51,293 nt of DNA from Amycolatopsis oliviviridis (GTDB taxonomy: Bacteria; Actinomycetota; Actinomycetes; Mycobacteriales; Pseudonocardiaceae), in NCBI RefSeq assembly GCF_014654365.1, contig NZ_BNAY01000012.1, positions 1 to 51,293 on the forward strand, written 5' to 3'. Positions 1 to 8,300 of this stretch are shown in pieces. Under the pieces are notes generated by a model that worked only from the letters and a program-made list of their open reading frames with translations, did no database searches and was not told the DNA's origin. A program made the translations under genes and the position numbers. The first letter of the stretch is position 1; each line of letters opens with the position of its first letter.

Positions 1-58
1 AATGGAAGCACAGTAATGTGTTGTCGAGTTGACTGGTACTAATAGGCCGAGGACTTGC
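1..58 (+). rRNA. 23S rRNA, 3' end (partial)
   Basis: The first ~58 bases match the conserved actinobacterial 23S 3' terminus, including the stretch GACTGGTACTAATAGGCCGA. The rest of the gene lies upstream of the window. The exact mature 3' end is uncertain by a few bases. A 5S gene follows about 85 bases on, as expected for an rRNA operon read left to right. Confidence 0.93.
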
Positions 59-143
59 CCACAAAGATGTTACGCATCCACTCTACAGCTCTGAAACACC
101 ACACAACCCCCTCGTGTGAGGTTGTGGGGGAGTGTTTCACAGT

Positions 144-260
144 GTTTCGGTGGTTATAGCGTCAGGGAAACGCCCGGTCCCATTCCGAACCCGGAAGCTA
201 AGCCTGACAGCGCCGATGGTACTGCAACCGAAGGGTTGTGGGAGAGTAGGACACCGCCGG
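144..260 (+). rRNA. rrf: 5S rRNA
   Basis: This is a complete 5S gene of about 117 bases. It starts GTTTCGGTGG and ends ACACCGCCGG, with the conserved internal CCGAACCCGGAAGCTAAG and the GGGAGAGTAGG segment. The ends can pair to close helix I. It follows the 23S end and is followed at once by a terminator hairpin, so it is the last gene of the operon. The ends may be off by one to three bases. Confidence 0.96.
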
Positions 261-272
261 ACTAACATTGAT

Positions 273-330
273 AAAGGTCTGGGACCTGGTCGAGAACCCT
301 CGAGGTTCTCCCAGGTCCCAGACCTTTTTT
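273..330 (+). terminator. Rho-independent terminator of the rRNA operon
   Basis: A long hairpin starts about 12 bases after 5S. Arms AAAGGTCTGGGACCTGG (273-289) and CCAGGTCCCAGACCTTT (311-327) are exact complements. The stem continues inside with GAGAACC/GGTTCTC and ends in a run of T. This is the classic form of an intrinsic terminator. Confidence 0.95.
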
Positions 331-341
331 CATGCCCGCAT

Positions 342-427
342 GCATTCAGAGGACTAAACGCGTGGAGGGCACGCGACTACCCGCATTTAGAGGACTAAAC
401 GCCACATGCATTCAGAGGACTAAATGC
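342..427. repeat. Three copies of a 20-bp hairpin repeat
   Basis: Three near-identical units of the form GCATTYAGAGGACTAAAYGC lie at 342-361, 383-402 and 408-427. The idealised unit is an inverted repeat (GCATTTAG / CTAAATGC with an AGGA loop). They sit between the rRNA terminator and the 3' end of cobF, and the last copy supplies the final Ile codon and the stop codon of cobF. I recall similar units scattered in Amycolatopsis genomes, but this was not checked. Confidence 0.8.
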
Positions 428-1190
428 GGGAGGGGGCGGGGCGGCGCAGGTGGTAGATGTCCATGATCCAGCCCTTCCGGGACCGCGCCGCGGCGCGAAC
501 CGTGCGGATCTCCTCGGCGAGCTCGGCGGTCAAGGGACCGGAGCGCAGGAGCTCGTCGGGCGTCCCGAGGTACGCGCCCCAGTAGATCTCCAGTCCCGTG
601 TCCACGAATCGCGAGAACGTGCACTGCGCGTCCAGCATCACGAACACGTCGTCGACGTCCGCGGGCCAGCCGGCCTCCAGGCGACGGCCGGTCGTGACGA
701 GTACCGGACGGCCGATCTGGTTCATGGTGGTCCGGTGCCGTGACGTCAGCGCGGCCACACTGCTGACCCCGGGGACGACGTCGTACTCGAACTCGACGTT
801 CCCCCTGGCGAGCACGGCGTCCAGCAGCGTCAGAGTCGAGTCGTAGAGCGCCGGGTCACCCCACACCAGGAACGCGCCCCGCTCATCGGGACCGAGCGAA
901 GCGATCATGCTCTCGTAGACGTCGGTGCGGAGCCGGTGCCAGTCGGCGACGGCCTTCCGGTAGTCGTCAGGGGTACGGTCGCGTTCGGGGTCCGGTGCCC
1001 GCACGACGCGGTAGCCGGGCCGTTCGACGAACCGGTCGAGGATCTCCTGGCGCAGTCCCACCAGGTCCTGCTTCTCTGAACCCTTGTCGAGCACGAAGAA
1101 CACATCGGCCTCGTTCAGCCGCCGGACGGCCTGGACGGTCAGGTGTTCCGGGTCGCCGGCGCCGATGCCGATGGCGGAGATCTTCCTCAT
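420..1190 (-). CDS. cobF: Precorrin-6A synthase (deacetylating) CobF
   Basis: The 256-aa product is a SAM-dependent tetrapyrrole methylase. In the aerobic cobalamin pathway CobF methylates C-1 of precorrin-5 and releases acetate. The N-terminus (IGIGAGDPEHLTVQAVRRL) is the methylase glycine loop, and VWGDPALYDST (about residues 109-119) and VVPGVSSVAAL (about 138-148) are further family motifs. The length fits CobF. It stands alone: no other cob gene is in the window. The stop codon lies inside the third copy of the GCATT..AAYGC repeat, so the last residues (PSRI) may have been set by that repeat. Its 5' end faces the copZ promoter. Confidence 0.9.
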   Translation of the reverse strand: MRKISAIGIGAGDPEHLTVQAVRRLNEADVFFVLDKGSEKQDLVGLRQEILDRFVERPGYRVVRAPDPERDRTPDDYRKAVADWHRLRTDVYESMIASLGPDERGAFLVWGDPALYDSTLTLLDAVLARGNVEFEYDVVPGVSSVAALTSRHRTTMNQIGRPVLVTTGRRLEAGWPADVDDVFVMLDAQCTFSRFVDTGLEIYWGAYLGTPDELLRSGPLTAELAEEIRTVRAAARSRKGWIMDIYHLRRPAPSRI

Positions 1191-1225
1191 TTCCGCAGTG
1201 TGCCCGCACCCTCAGTGCACACCCC

Positions 1226-1240
1226 TACCCCCATGGGGTA
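1226..1240 (+). promoter_or_regulatory. Probable CsoR copper operator ahead of copZ-copA
   Basis: The palindrome TACCCCCATGGGGTA lies 46 bases before the copZ start, in the gap between cobF and copZ. It resembles the G-rich pseudopalindromes bound by CsoR-family copper repressors, and a csoR gene lies just beyond copA. Apo-CsoR would be expected to repress here and Cu(I) to relieve it. A weaker related sequence (ATACCCTCCCCACGTAT, about 4201-4217) lies before csoR itself. Binding is inferred from resemblance. Confidence 0.65.
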
Positions 1241-1286
1241 TAAAAGTAATGATCGCTTCGTTTGTCCTGTAGAGGAGTTCGTACCG

Positions 1287-1493
1287 ATGGCCGAAACCAC
1301 CTACACCGTCAAGGGCATGTCCTGCGGGCACTGCGCCTCCTCCGTCACCGAGGAGGTCAGCGGGATCGCGGGCGTCAGTGCCGTGAACGTGGACGTCGCC
1401 AGCGGCAAGGTAACCATCACCAGCGACACCGCGCTCGATGTCCAGATCGTGGACGCGGCCGTCACCGAGGCCGGTTACCAGCTCGTCTCGTGA
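1287..1493 (+). CDS. copZ: Copper chaperone CopZ-like HMA protein
   Basis: This 68-aa cytoplasmic protein is a single heavy-metal-associated domain. The copper site is MSCGHC (about residues 10-15), with the expected beta-alpha-beta-beta-alpha-beta pattern and a C-terminal AGYQLV. The ATG at 1287 is preferred because GAGGAG lies upstream at 1272-1277 and the domain begins at once; the frame is open further upstream but that part has no HMA character. It probably hands Cu(I) to CopA, encoded two genes on. The next gene starts inside its stop codon, so translation is coupled. Confidence 0.9.
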   Translation: MAETTYTVKGMSCGHCASSVTEEVSGIAGVSAVNVDVASGKVTITSDTALDVQIVDAAVTEAGYQLVS

Positions 1494-1666
1494 GCACCGC
1501 CGTCAAGGTGTCGGCGTTCGCCGCGGCCCTGGTCGCGGTGTTCGTCGTCGCCTGGGCGATCGGGTCCGCCGTCGGGCCGGTGGATGAGCCTCCTCCGCCG
1601 GCCCCGACCGCGCCGGCCAGCACGCACGAAGGGCATCACGAGGGGCACACGGGAGGCACGCCGTGA
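1490..1666 (+). CDS. Small His-rich single-pass membrane protein, copper-module associated
   Basis: This 58-aa protein begins GTG at 1490, overlapping the copZ stop by 4 bases, and ends overlapping the copA start by 4 bases. Residues about 6-29 form one hydrophobic membrane helix. After a Pro-rich linker the tail carries four histidines within eight residues (HEGHHEGH, 46-53), which could bind metal outside the membrane. The tight coupling on both sides argues that it is a real gene of the copper-efflux operon. I recall longer actinobacterial proteins in this position; this one would be a short form. The biochemical role is unknown. Confidence 0.75.
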   Translation: MSTAVKVSAFAAALVAVFVVAWAIGSAVGPVDEPPPPAPTAPASTHEGHHEGHTGGTP

Positions 1667-3867
1667 GCGTCGGGACATCCCAGCGCGTCGAACTGGCCAT
1701 CGGCGGGATGACCTGCGCGTCGTGTGCCGCGCGGGTCGAACGCAAGCTGAACAAGGTCGACGGCGTCTCCGCCACGGTCAATTACGCCACCGAGAAGGCG
1801 CAGGTCGACTTCCCCGCGGCGGTCTCGGTCGAGGACCTCGTCGGCGTCGTCGAGTCCGCGGGCTACACCGCCCAGCCGCCGAAACCCGACGCGGACGAGG
1901 ACACTGACCAGACCGGCTCGCTCCGGACGCGTCTTCTGGTCTCGGCCGTGCTCGCCGTGCCGGTGATCGTGCTGGCGATGGTCCCGGCCTGGCAGTTCAC
2001 CTACTGGCAGTGGGTCTCGCTGGTCCTGGCCGCGCCGGTCGTCACGTGGGGTGCGTGGCCGTTCCACCGCCCCGCCTGGACGAATCTCCGCCATGGCGCC
2101 GCCACCATGGACACCCTGATCTCACTCGGCGTCGCCGCCGCCACGCTCTGGTCGTTGTACGCGCTGCTGTTCGGCACCGCCGGGGTACCCGGGATGCGGC
2201 ACGGCTTCGCGCTGACCATGGAGCGCGGCTCCGGCGCGGGCAACCTCTACCTGGAGGTCGCCGCCGGAGTGACCACCTTCCTCCTCGCGGGCCGCTACTT
2301 CGAGGCGCGCTCCAAGCGCCGCTCCGGTGCCGCGCTGCGGGCGCTGCTCGAACTCGGCGCGAAGGACGTCGCTCTCCTCAAGGACGGCGTGGAGAGCCGC
2401 GTGCCGATCGGCCAGCTGAAGACCGGCGACGACTTCGTTGTGCGGCCGGGCGAGAAGATCGCCACCGACGGGGTCGTGACGGACGGCGGATCCGCGGTCG
2501 ACCTCAGCATGCTGACGGGTGAGTCCGTCCCGGTCGAGGTGTCCGCCGGCGACACCGTCGTCGGCGGGACGGTCAACGCCGGCGGCAGGCTCGTCGTCCG
2601 TGCGACCCGGGTCGGCGCCGACACCCAGCTCGCGCAGATGGCGCGGCTGGTCGAGGACGCGCAGAACGGCAAGGCGCGCGTCCAGCGGCTCGCCGACCGG
2701 GTGTCGGCCGTATTCGTCCCCGTGGTGATCGCGCTCGCGGTCGGCACGCTCGGCTTCTGGCTCGGGGCGAGCAGCGGCGCCGACGCCGCCTTCACCGCCG
2801 CCGTCGCGGTCCTGATCATCGCCTGCCCGTGCGCGCTCGGCCTGGCCACGCCGACGGCGCTGCTGGTCGGCACCGGCCGCGGCGCGCAACTGGGCATCCT
2901 CATCAAGGGGCCCGAGGTGCTCGAGTCCACTCGCCAGGTCGACACCGTCGTCCTGGACAAGACCGGCACGGTGACCGCCGGGAAGATGAGCCTCACCGAT
3001 CTCCATGGCGACAGCGAGGTCCTCCGGCTCGCCGCGGCCGTCGAGCACGCCTCGGAGCATCCGATCGCCCGCGCGATCGTCACGGCCGCCGAGGAACAGC
3101 TAGGTGAGCTGCCGCCGGTCGAGGGGTTCCGCAACGCCGAGGGCCTGGGTGTCGTCGGAGAGGTCGAGGGCAAGACCGTGCTGGCCGGACGGCCCGCCCT
3201 CCTCGACCAGCACGGCATCACCGTCGGCGACACGTTCTCCCAGGTCAAGGCGGCCGCCGAGAACCGCGGCGCGACCGCTGTCGTCGTCGCCTGGGACGGC
3301 GAGACGCGGGGTGTGGTCGTCGTCGCCGACACGGTCAAGCCGACGTCGGCCAAGGCCGTCGCCGAACTGAAGGCGCTCGGGCTGCGGCCGGTCCTGCTGA
3401 CCGGTGACAACGCGGGATCCGCGAACGCGGTCGCCGCCGAAGTCGGGATCGACGAGGTCGTCGCGGAGGTGCTGCCCGCCGGCAAGGTCGACGTCGTCAA
3501 GCGGTTGCAGGAGCAGGGCCGCGTGGTCGCCATGGTCGGCGACGGCGTCAACGACGCGGCCGCGCTCGCGCAGGCCGACCTCGGCCTCTCGATGGGGACG
3601 GGAACGGACGCCGCGATCGAGGCCGGTGACCTGACGCTGGTGCGCGGTGACCTGCGCGCGGCCGTGGACGCCATCCGGCTCTCGCGCCGCACGCTCGGCA
3701 CGATCAAGGGCAACCTGTTCTGGGCGTTCGCCTACAACGTCGCCGCGCTGCCGCTGGCCGCGCTCGGCCTGCTCAACCCCATGATCGCCGGGGCCGCGAT
3801 GGCGTTCTCGTCGGTCTTCGTCGTCACCAACAGCCTGCGCCTGCGGAGGTTCCGCGGCGTCGCTTGA
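1663..3867 (+). CDS. copA: Copper-exporting P1B-type ATPase CopA
   Basis: The 734-aa membrane pump exports Cu(I) at the cost of ATP. An N-terminal HMA domain has GMTCASC (Cys18 and Cys21). The intramembrane metal site is CPC (388-390). The catalytic aspartate is D432 in DKTGT, followed by the SEHP motif of P1B pumps, TGD and GDGVND (626-631). Eight membrane helices are expected for the family. The GTG start overlaps the preceding small gene by 4 bases. Together with copZ and the convergent csoR it forms a standard copper-detoxification unit, probably induced through the palindrome at 1226-1240. Confidence 0.96.
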   Translation: MSVGTSQRVELAIGGMTCASCAARVERKLNKVDGVSATVNYATEKAQVDFPAAVSVEDLVGVVESAGYTAQPPKPDADEDTDQTGSLRTRLLVSAVLAVPVIVLAMVPAWQFTYWQWVSLVLAAPVVTWGAWPFHRPAWTNLRHGAATMDTLISLGVAAATLWSLYALLFGTAGVPGMRHGFALTMERGSGAGNLYLEVAAGVTTFLLAGRYFEARSKRRSGAALRALLELGAKDVALLKDGVESRVPIGQLKTGDDFVVRPGEKIATDGVVTDGGSAVDLSMLTGESVPVEVSAGDTVVGGTVNAGGRLVVRATRVGADTQLAQMARLVEDAQNGKARVQRLADRVSAVFVPVVIALAVGTLGFWLGASSGADAAFTAAVAVLIIACPCALGLATPTALLVGTGRGAQLGILIKGPEVLESTRQVDTVVLDKTGTVTAGKMSLTDLHGDSEVLRLAAAVEHASEHPIARAIVTAAEEQLGELPPVEGFRNAEGLGVVGEVEGKTVLAGRPALLDQHGITVGDTFSQVKAAAENRGATAVVVAWDGETRGVVVVADTVKPTSAKAVAELKALGLRPVLLTGDNAGSANAVAAEVGIDEVVAEVLPAGKVDVVKRLQEQGRVVAMVGDGVNDAAALAQADLGLSMGTGTDAAIEAGDLTLVRGDLRAAVDAIRLSRRTLGTIKGNLFWAFAYNVAALPLAALGLLNPMIAGAAMAFSSVFVVTNSLRLRRFRGVA

Positions 3868-3878
3868 TCAGGAACGGA

Positions 3879-4160
3879 TCAGGAACGGACCAGCCGGGCG
3901 ATGGCGTCGGATGCCTCCCGGACCTTGAGGTCGGCCTCTTCACCGCCCGCGGCGGCGGCCTGCACCACACAGGTGGCGAGGTGCTCGTCCAGCAGTTCGA
4001 GGGAGAACGACTGGAGCGCCTTCGTGGCCGCGGACACCTGGGTCAGGATGTCGATGCAGTACTTGTCCTCTTCGACCATCCGCTGCAACCCGCGGATCTG
4101 CCCCTCGATCCGGCGCAGGCGCTTGAGGTAGGCCTCCCGCTCGCTGCCGTATCCCGTCAT
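3879..4160 (-). CDS. csoR: CsoR copper-sensing repressor
   Basis: This 93-aa all-helical repressor has the three Cu(I) ligands of CsoR: Cys35, His60 and Cys64 (the C...HxxxC signature). The core RLRRIEGQIRGLQRMVEED (14-32) is typical of the family. The start at 4160 is chosen because the family begins here; the frame is open further upstream without family similarity. It lies convergent to copA with 11 bases between the stops, so it is a separate unit controlling copZ-copA and perhaps itself. Confidence 0.93.
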   Translation of the reverse strand: MTGYGSEREAYLKRLRRIEGQIRGLQRMVEEDKYCIDILTQVSAATKALQSFSLELLDEHLATCVVQAAAAGGEEADLKVREASDAIARLVRS

Positions 4161-4327
4161 CCCGCACCCGCTCTCTCGTCGTTCCCTGCCGCTGCTCACT
4201 ATACCCTCCCCACGTATCCGCCCCGGGCGGGTGAAAATCGTGGGTGCCAGGATGTCGAGGACGATCCGGCGGCTCCGACTCCTGCGTGAGCGGCCGGGCA
4301 CCGGCCGGATGACCAGGAGGAACACCG

Positions 4328-4690
4328 ATGAAGTACATGATCATGATCACGATGAACCCCGCCGCCTGGGACGCCCTCCCCGAGAAGGAGCGCGACGAGG
4401 TGGTCGCCCGCATCGACCCTTTCATGCAGAAGCTCACCGAGAGCGGCGAACTGCTGGGGACGCAGGCGCTGGGGGAGCCGAAGGAGAGCACGGTGGTCCG
4501 GGTGCGTGACGGCGTCCCGGTGGTCACCGACGGCCCGTTCGCGGAGTCGAAGGAGTATCTGGCCGGCTTCTACCTGGTGGAATGCGACAGCAAGGAGCGC
4601 GCGATCGAGATCGCGGGCCAGGTCCCGGACGCGCACATCAACGCGATGGAGATCCGGCCGGTGGTGTATTCCTCGGGCGATGACGCCTAG
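4328..4690 (+). CDS. YCII-family (DGPF-type) protein
   Basis: This 120-aa cytoplasmic protein has the YCII fold, with MKYMIMI at the start and the signature DGPFAESKEYLAGFY (about residues 66-80). An AGGAGGAAC ribosome site (about 4315-4323) fixes the ATG at 4328. Members act in diverse or unknown reactions and some are genetically linked to ECF sigma factors; none is present here. The stop codon overlaps that of the convergent gene through a shared CTAG. Substrate and role are unknown. Confidence 0.88.
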   Translation: MKYMIMITMNPAAWDALPEKERDEVVARIDPFMQKLTESGELLGTQALGEPKESTVVRVRDGVPVVTDGPFAESKEYLAGFYLVECDSKERAIEIAGQVPDAHINAMEIRPVVYSSGDDA

Positions 4691-5349
4691 GTGGCGGCCG
4701 CTTCGGTGCCGGTGCGGGCCTCGGGCCTGCTCCGGCGCTGAACGGGCACTTCCGGTTCCGCGGTGATCGCCAGGACCGTTCCGGCTTCGGTGAGCAGTTC
4801 GCGGCAGCCGACCAGCTGTTTCAGCACGTCGTCGCGCAGGCTGAGGGCTACGTCGGCCTTCTGCCGCGCTTCGGCGACCAGGCGCTCGCCCTGTTCGGCG
4901 GCGTCTTCGAGCACTTTCCGCGCCCTCGCCTGCGAGGCTTCGTCCCGGGCGGCGAGTGCGCGCATCGCCTCCGCGCGGCGCAGCGTCATGGCGCGCTCGA
5001 AGTCTTCGGCGATCCGCTTGCGTTCCGCCTCGGCTTCGGCGGCCTCCTCGGCGGCACGCGCGGTGATGTCGGCGGCTTCTTCACGGGTGAGTTCGAGCAT
5101 CCGGCGCGACCGCTCCTGCAGCGCGTCCGGCGCGATCGGCACCCGGCTGATCCGGTCGACGCTGTTCTTCAGTTCGCGATTTTCCTCTTGCGCCGCGGTG
5201 AGCCTGGCGGCGAGCGCCTGCCCGCGCCGGATCGCCTCGTCGCGTTCGGCGGCGACTCGTCGTAGCTCGGCCTCCACCTCGCGAACGAATTCCCGGACCT
5301 GCGCGCGGTTGAAGCCACGCCACGCCAGATCGAAGCCGGGCATTTCCAT
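4687..5349 (-). CDS. DivIVA-like coiled-coil protein
   Basis: The 220-aa product is nearly all charged, Ala/Glu/Arg-rich helix and should form a long coiled coil. The first ~30 residues (FDLAWRGFNRAQVREFV) resemble the membrane-curvature-binding DivIVA/Wag31 N-terminus, where a FxxxxRGYxxxxVxxFL pattern is usual. No enzyme motif is seen. A GGAGGTGACC-type site lies just before the ATG. It resembles the accessory DivIVA-domain proteins found in several copies in actinomycetes, probably with a role in cell-pole or envelope organisation. It is not the essential wag31, which lies in the division cluster. Confidence 0.75.
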   Translation of the reverse strand: MEMPGFDLAWRGFNRAQVREFVREVEAELRRVAAERDEAIRRGQALAARLTAAQEENRELKNSVDRISRVPIAPDALQERSRRMLELTREEAADITARAAEEAAEAEAERKRIAEDFERAMTLRRAEAMRALAARDEASQARARKVLEDAAEQGERLVAEARQKADVALSLRDDVLKQLVGCRELLTEAGTVLAITAEPEVPVQRRSRPEARTGTEAAAT

Positions 5350-5577
5350 TGGTCACCTCCACAGTGGGCGATCCGTCACCGGTGAGCGCTTTGTTGGAAC
5401 GGCAGAGTTCCTTGCGGCACGGGGCTTTCCCGTCCAGTGTGCCTGAAGCCGCGAGGACACGCGTCACGGGTGGGTGATCTTTGCGCCGAACGGTCGGGCG
5501 CACACGAGAAGAAGGGGCATCCTTCCAGCGGTGGGAGAATGGACGACCATTGTTTCACCCCTAGTGGAGGTGGCCGC

Positions 5578-6273
5578 GTGACGAGCAGCCGAATTCGGGT
5601 CCCTGGCTGGAATACGGCGACCGCGGCCGAAGGATACCGGCAGGTCAGAGAGAACATCACGATCTTGCTCACCGATCACGCGGGCGCGGGGGAGCGGACC
5701 GTCCCGGCCTGTCCACAGTGGACCGTCCGAGATCTGCTCGCGCATCTGACCGAGATCTGCGACCGGGTGATCACCCGTTTCGGCGGCGAGGCCTGCCCGG
5801 TCCCGGAGACGGCGCCGGTCGCCGAACTGCTGCGGCTGTGGACCGAACGCGGACCCGAGGCCGACGCGCTGCTCGCCGCCGACGGCGAAGGCAAGAGCCG
5901 CGGCGACATCATGGTGATGGACGCCTTCACCCACGAACTCGATCTCCGGTACGCGCTCGGCGCTCCGCCGCCCGAGGCGCACGCCGCCTGGCTGCGGGGT
6001 TTCGAAGTGCTCGTCAGTGGCCTCGGCGCCTCGCTGGGCAACCACGGGCTGCCCGGGATGCGGATCGAGATCGAGGGCGCGACCTGGATCGCCGGCACCG
6101 AGCCGATCGCCGCGGTGCTCTCGGGCGCGCCGGTGGACGTGTACCGGTCGCTCGCCGGGCGCCGGAGCCCGGCCCAGATCGCCGCCATGGACTGGCTGGG
6201 CGATCCCGAGCCGTGGCTCCGGGCCTTCACCTGGGGTCCGTTCGCCCCGCCGGAAGAGCCGGTCGAACGCTGA
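5578..6273 (+). CDS. Maleylpyruvate isomerase-family (mycothiol-dependent type) protein
   Basis: This 231-aa protein has the DinB-like N-terminal helical bundle of actinobacterial mycothiol-dependent enzymes. CPQWTVRDLLAHLTEICD (about residues 46-63) carries the family's W-x-V-x-D-L-L-x-H-L signature with a metal-ligand histidine, and AFTHELDLRYALG is the second typical motif. The GTG at 5578 is preferred over the longer open frame because a GGAGGT site lies just before it. The reaction is unknown. Its stop codon abuts the stop of the convergent CopC-CopD gene. Confidence 0.83.
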   Translation: MTSSRIRVPGWNTATAAEGYRQVRENITILLTDHAGAGERTVPACPQWTVRDLLAHLTEICDRVITRFGGEACPVPETAPVAELLRLWTERGPEADALLAADGEGKSRGDIMVMDAFTHELDLRYALGAPPPEAHAAWLRGFEVLVSGLGASLGNHGLPGMRIEIEGATWIAGTEPIAAVLSGAPVDVYRSLAGRRSPAQIAAMDWLGDPEPWLRAFTWGPFAPPEEPVER

Positions 6274-7608
6274 TCAGCCGGTCGGGGACATCGAGGACAG
6301 CGCCGCGGCCAGCGCGAGCACCACGGCCACGATCAGCACCTCGACCCCGACGCTGACCCGCAGTTTCCGCAGGTCGGCGGTTACGACGCCGGTGCCGCCG
6401 CGGCCGGAGATCCCGCGGCGCACCGCGGTGCGGCTCATGTTCGCCACCAGCAGCAACGCGGCGAACCCGGTCAGCTTCAGCACGAAGACGATGCCGTAGG
6501 CCGACGTCCAGAGCGCCTCCACCGACGGGACGAGCCGGAAGCCCAGGTAAGCCCCGCTGACCACCATGACCACGATCGACCAGGTGGCGATCGGGTGGAA
6601 CCGCGCCAGCGCCGGTTCGGCCTCGTCCGCCGGGTATCTGCCGCGCAGGAGCACGGCCAGCTGGATCAGCCCGCCCACCCAGACGGCCATCGCGCCGAAA
6701 TGCGCGAGGTCGGCGCTGACCGAGAGGAACATGATCTTGTCGGCCACCGCGTGCCCGGTCGCGGAGAAACTCAGCATCACGATGAACCCGGCCGCGATGC
6801 CGAGGTTCTCGTACCGCGACCGCAGCCGGTCCGGCAGGCCGTCCGCCAGCAGCCGCCGCACGAGCACGGCGAGCGCGACGATCGCGGCCAGGCGCAGGAG
6901 CAGGAGCTTCCCGTACGCCACCCGCAGGGTCGCCTCGATCAGCGCCGGATCGAAGACCGAGCCCGCGCCGCGGCCCGCGACGTACGGGCCTTGCAGCAGG
7001 AACCCGGCCACGGCCGTGACCCCGGAGAGCCACAGGCCCGCGGTGAGCTGCCTCCGCGCCGCTGGGTCGGTCCGGCCGCCGGGACGGCAGACCAGCAGGA
7101 ACACCAGCCCGCCGAGCAGCGCGACGCCGAGGAACGAACCCCAGCGGAAGGTGGTGAACAACGCGTCGGTCACCGGATCGGTGCCGGTCGAGGCGGACAC
7201 CGCGCCCGCCGAGGTGATCAGGGGACCGGTGCCGATCACGAACGCGAGCGTGCCGCGCACCGGATGCGAGTCCGTCGAGACGAAGGCGTACTCGACGAGG
7301 TAGCTGCCGTCGGGAAGATCGGGTTCGAGTTTGACGGCGACCTGCTCGGCGATGTCACCGGGCTGGAACACCGGCCCGGTGACGACGTCCGTGCCCTGCT
7401 GATCGACGACCTTGATCGAGTTCGGCTGGATGCCGATGTTCTCCGACAGGGTGATCGAGATCTGGGCGGGCGCCGAGGTCAGCCGGGCGCCGTCGGCGGG
7501 ATTCGAGTTGAGGAGTTCCACATGGGCCGAGGCCGGGGCCGCGGCGAACACCGCGACCCCCAGCCAGGCGGCCACCAGGGCCAGGAGCGCGAAGAGCCTC
7601 CGGGTCAC
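6274..7608 (-). CDS. CopC-CopD fusion, copper uptake/handling membrane protein
   Basis: The 444-aa protein has a signal peptide (1-28, ending ASA) and an extracellular CopC domain whose mature N-terminus is His29, the usual copper ligand. A further CopC motif (TDSHPVRGTLAFVIG) follows. From about residue 150 it has a CopD domain with about eight membrane helices. CopC-CopD fusions are common in actinobacteria and are thought to bring copper inward. The start overlaps the stop of the 192-aa membrane protein by 4 bases, so the two are co-translated. Copper supply could serve oxidases elsewhere in the cell; a link to the nearby biosynthetic genes is not shown. Confidence 0.9.
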   Translation of the reverse strand: MTRRLFALLALVAAWLGVAVFAAAPASAHVELLNSNPADGARLTSAPAQISITLSENIGIQPNSIKVVDQQGTDVVTGPVFQPGDIAEQVAVKLEPDLPDGSYLVEYAFVSTDSHPVRGTLAFVIGTGPLITSAGAVSASTGTDPVTDALFTTFRWGSFLGVALLGGLVFLLVCRPGGRTDPAARRQLTAGLWLSGVTAVAGFLLQGPYVAGRGAGSVFDPALIEATLRVAYGKLLLLRLAAIVALAVLVRRLLADGLPDRLRSRYENLGIAAGFIVMLSFSATGHAVADKIMFLSVSADLAHFGAMAVWVGGLIQLAVLLRGRYPADEAEPALARFHPIATWSIVVMVVSGAYLGFRLVPSVEALWTSAYGIVFVLKLTGFAALLLVANMSRTAVRRGISGRGGTGVVTADLRKLRVSVGVEVLIVAVVLALAAALSSMSPTG

Positions 7609-8183
7609 GATGCCGCGGTGGCCAGCTCACGCCGGCTTTCGGGCGAGCACGTGCAGCCGGTCAGCTGCCGTTCGACGGCGGAGGCCTTCCGGTGCACGAT
7701 CATCGCGATGATCATCGGGATGGTGACGATCGTGTTGTAGAACAGGTGCAGCTCGACGCGCGGGATGAACAGCTGGATGATGCTGCTCGGCGCGGTGCCG
7801 CCGCCGAGCCGCCAGCCGGTCTGCGCCTGGATCAGCAGGAGCAGATGCTCGATGTGGTGCCAGAACTGCAGGCCGAGCGCCAGGTTCCACCACTGCCGCG
7901 AGCGGCCGGCAAAGCCCTTGCGCAGGGCGAACAGGAAGACCAGCATGACGATCGCGTAGCCGTAGTGCAGCCATTCGGAGCTGATCAGCTTGGGGAACGG
8001 GATGCCCAGCACGCCGCGGGCGTCCGCGGTCTTCCAGCCCAGGGCGTAGATCTGGAACGCCTGCACCAGGTGTTCGGCCCAGTGAGCCAGTACGACGAGG
8101 GCGAAGATGTTGAGTGCCGCGCGATGGTATTTCCCGTTGAGCGAGGCGAGCAGGCCGGGACGGTGGGGATCGAGTGCGGCCAT
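7605..8183 (-). CDS. His-rich polytopic membrane protein of unknown function
   Basis: This 192-aa protein has four or five probable membrane segments. Histidines lie in or beside them in repeated H/E patterns: HWAEH (about 34-38), FWHHIEH (about 108-114) and ELHLF (about 145-149). The spacing suggests a metal or heme site, but I do not recognise a named family. The tail has a CTC motif. An AAGGAG site precedes the ATG. It is the first gene of an operon with the CopC-CopD fusion, which it overlaps by 4 bases, so a copper-linked role is plausible but inferred. Confidence 0.7.
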   Translation of the reverse strand: MAALDPHRPGLLASLNGKYHRAALNIFALVVLAHWAEHLVQAFQIYALGWKTADARGVLGIPFPKLISSEWLHYGYAIVMLVFLFALRKGFAGRSRQWWNLALGLQFWHHIEHLLLLIQAQTGWRLGGGTAPSSIIQLFIPRVELHLFYNTIVTIPMIIAMIVHRKASAVERQLTGCTCSPESRRELATAAS

Positions 8184-8300
8184 GAAGGGCTCCTTGGGCG
8201 AAAGACCGGCCGGTGACGGATCCTGACGATAGCTCGCGGACCGGCCGATTCCTTTACTCCGGATTGCTGATCTGACCTGCGGGAAACTACGCCGGATGGA

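Noticed and set aside
132..398. Open frame across the 5S rRNA gene and its terminator
   Set aside because: It overlaps a structural RNA and a terminator; no ribosome site.
342..427. Triple repeat considered as a CRISPR array
   Set aside because: Units are only 20 bp, spacers are 21 and 5 bp and irregular, and no cas gene is present.
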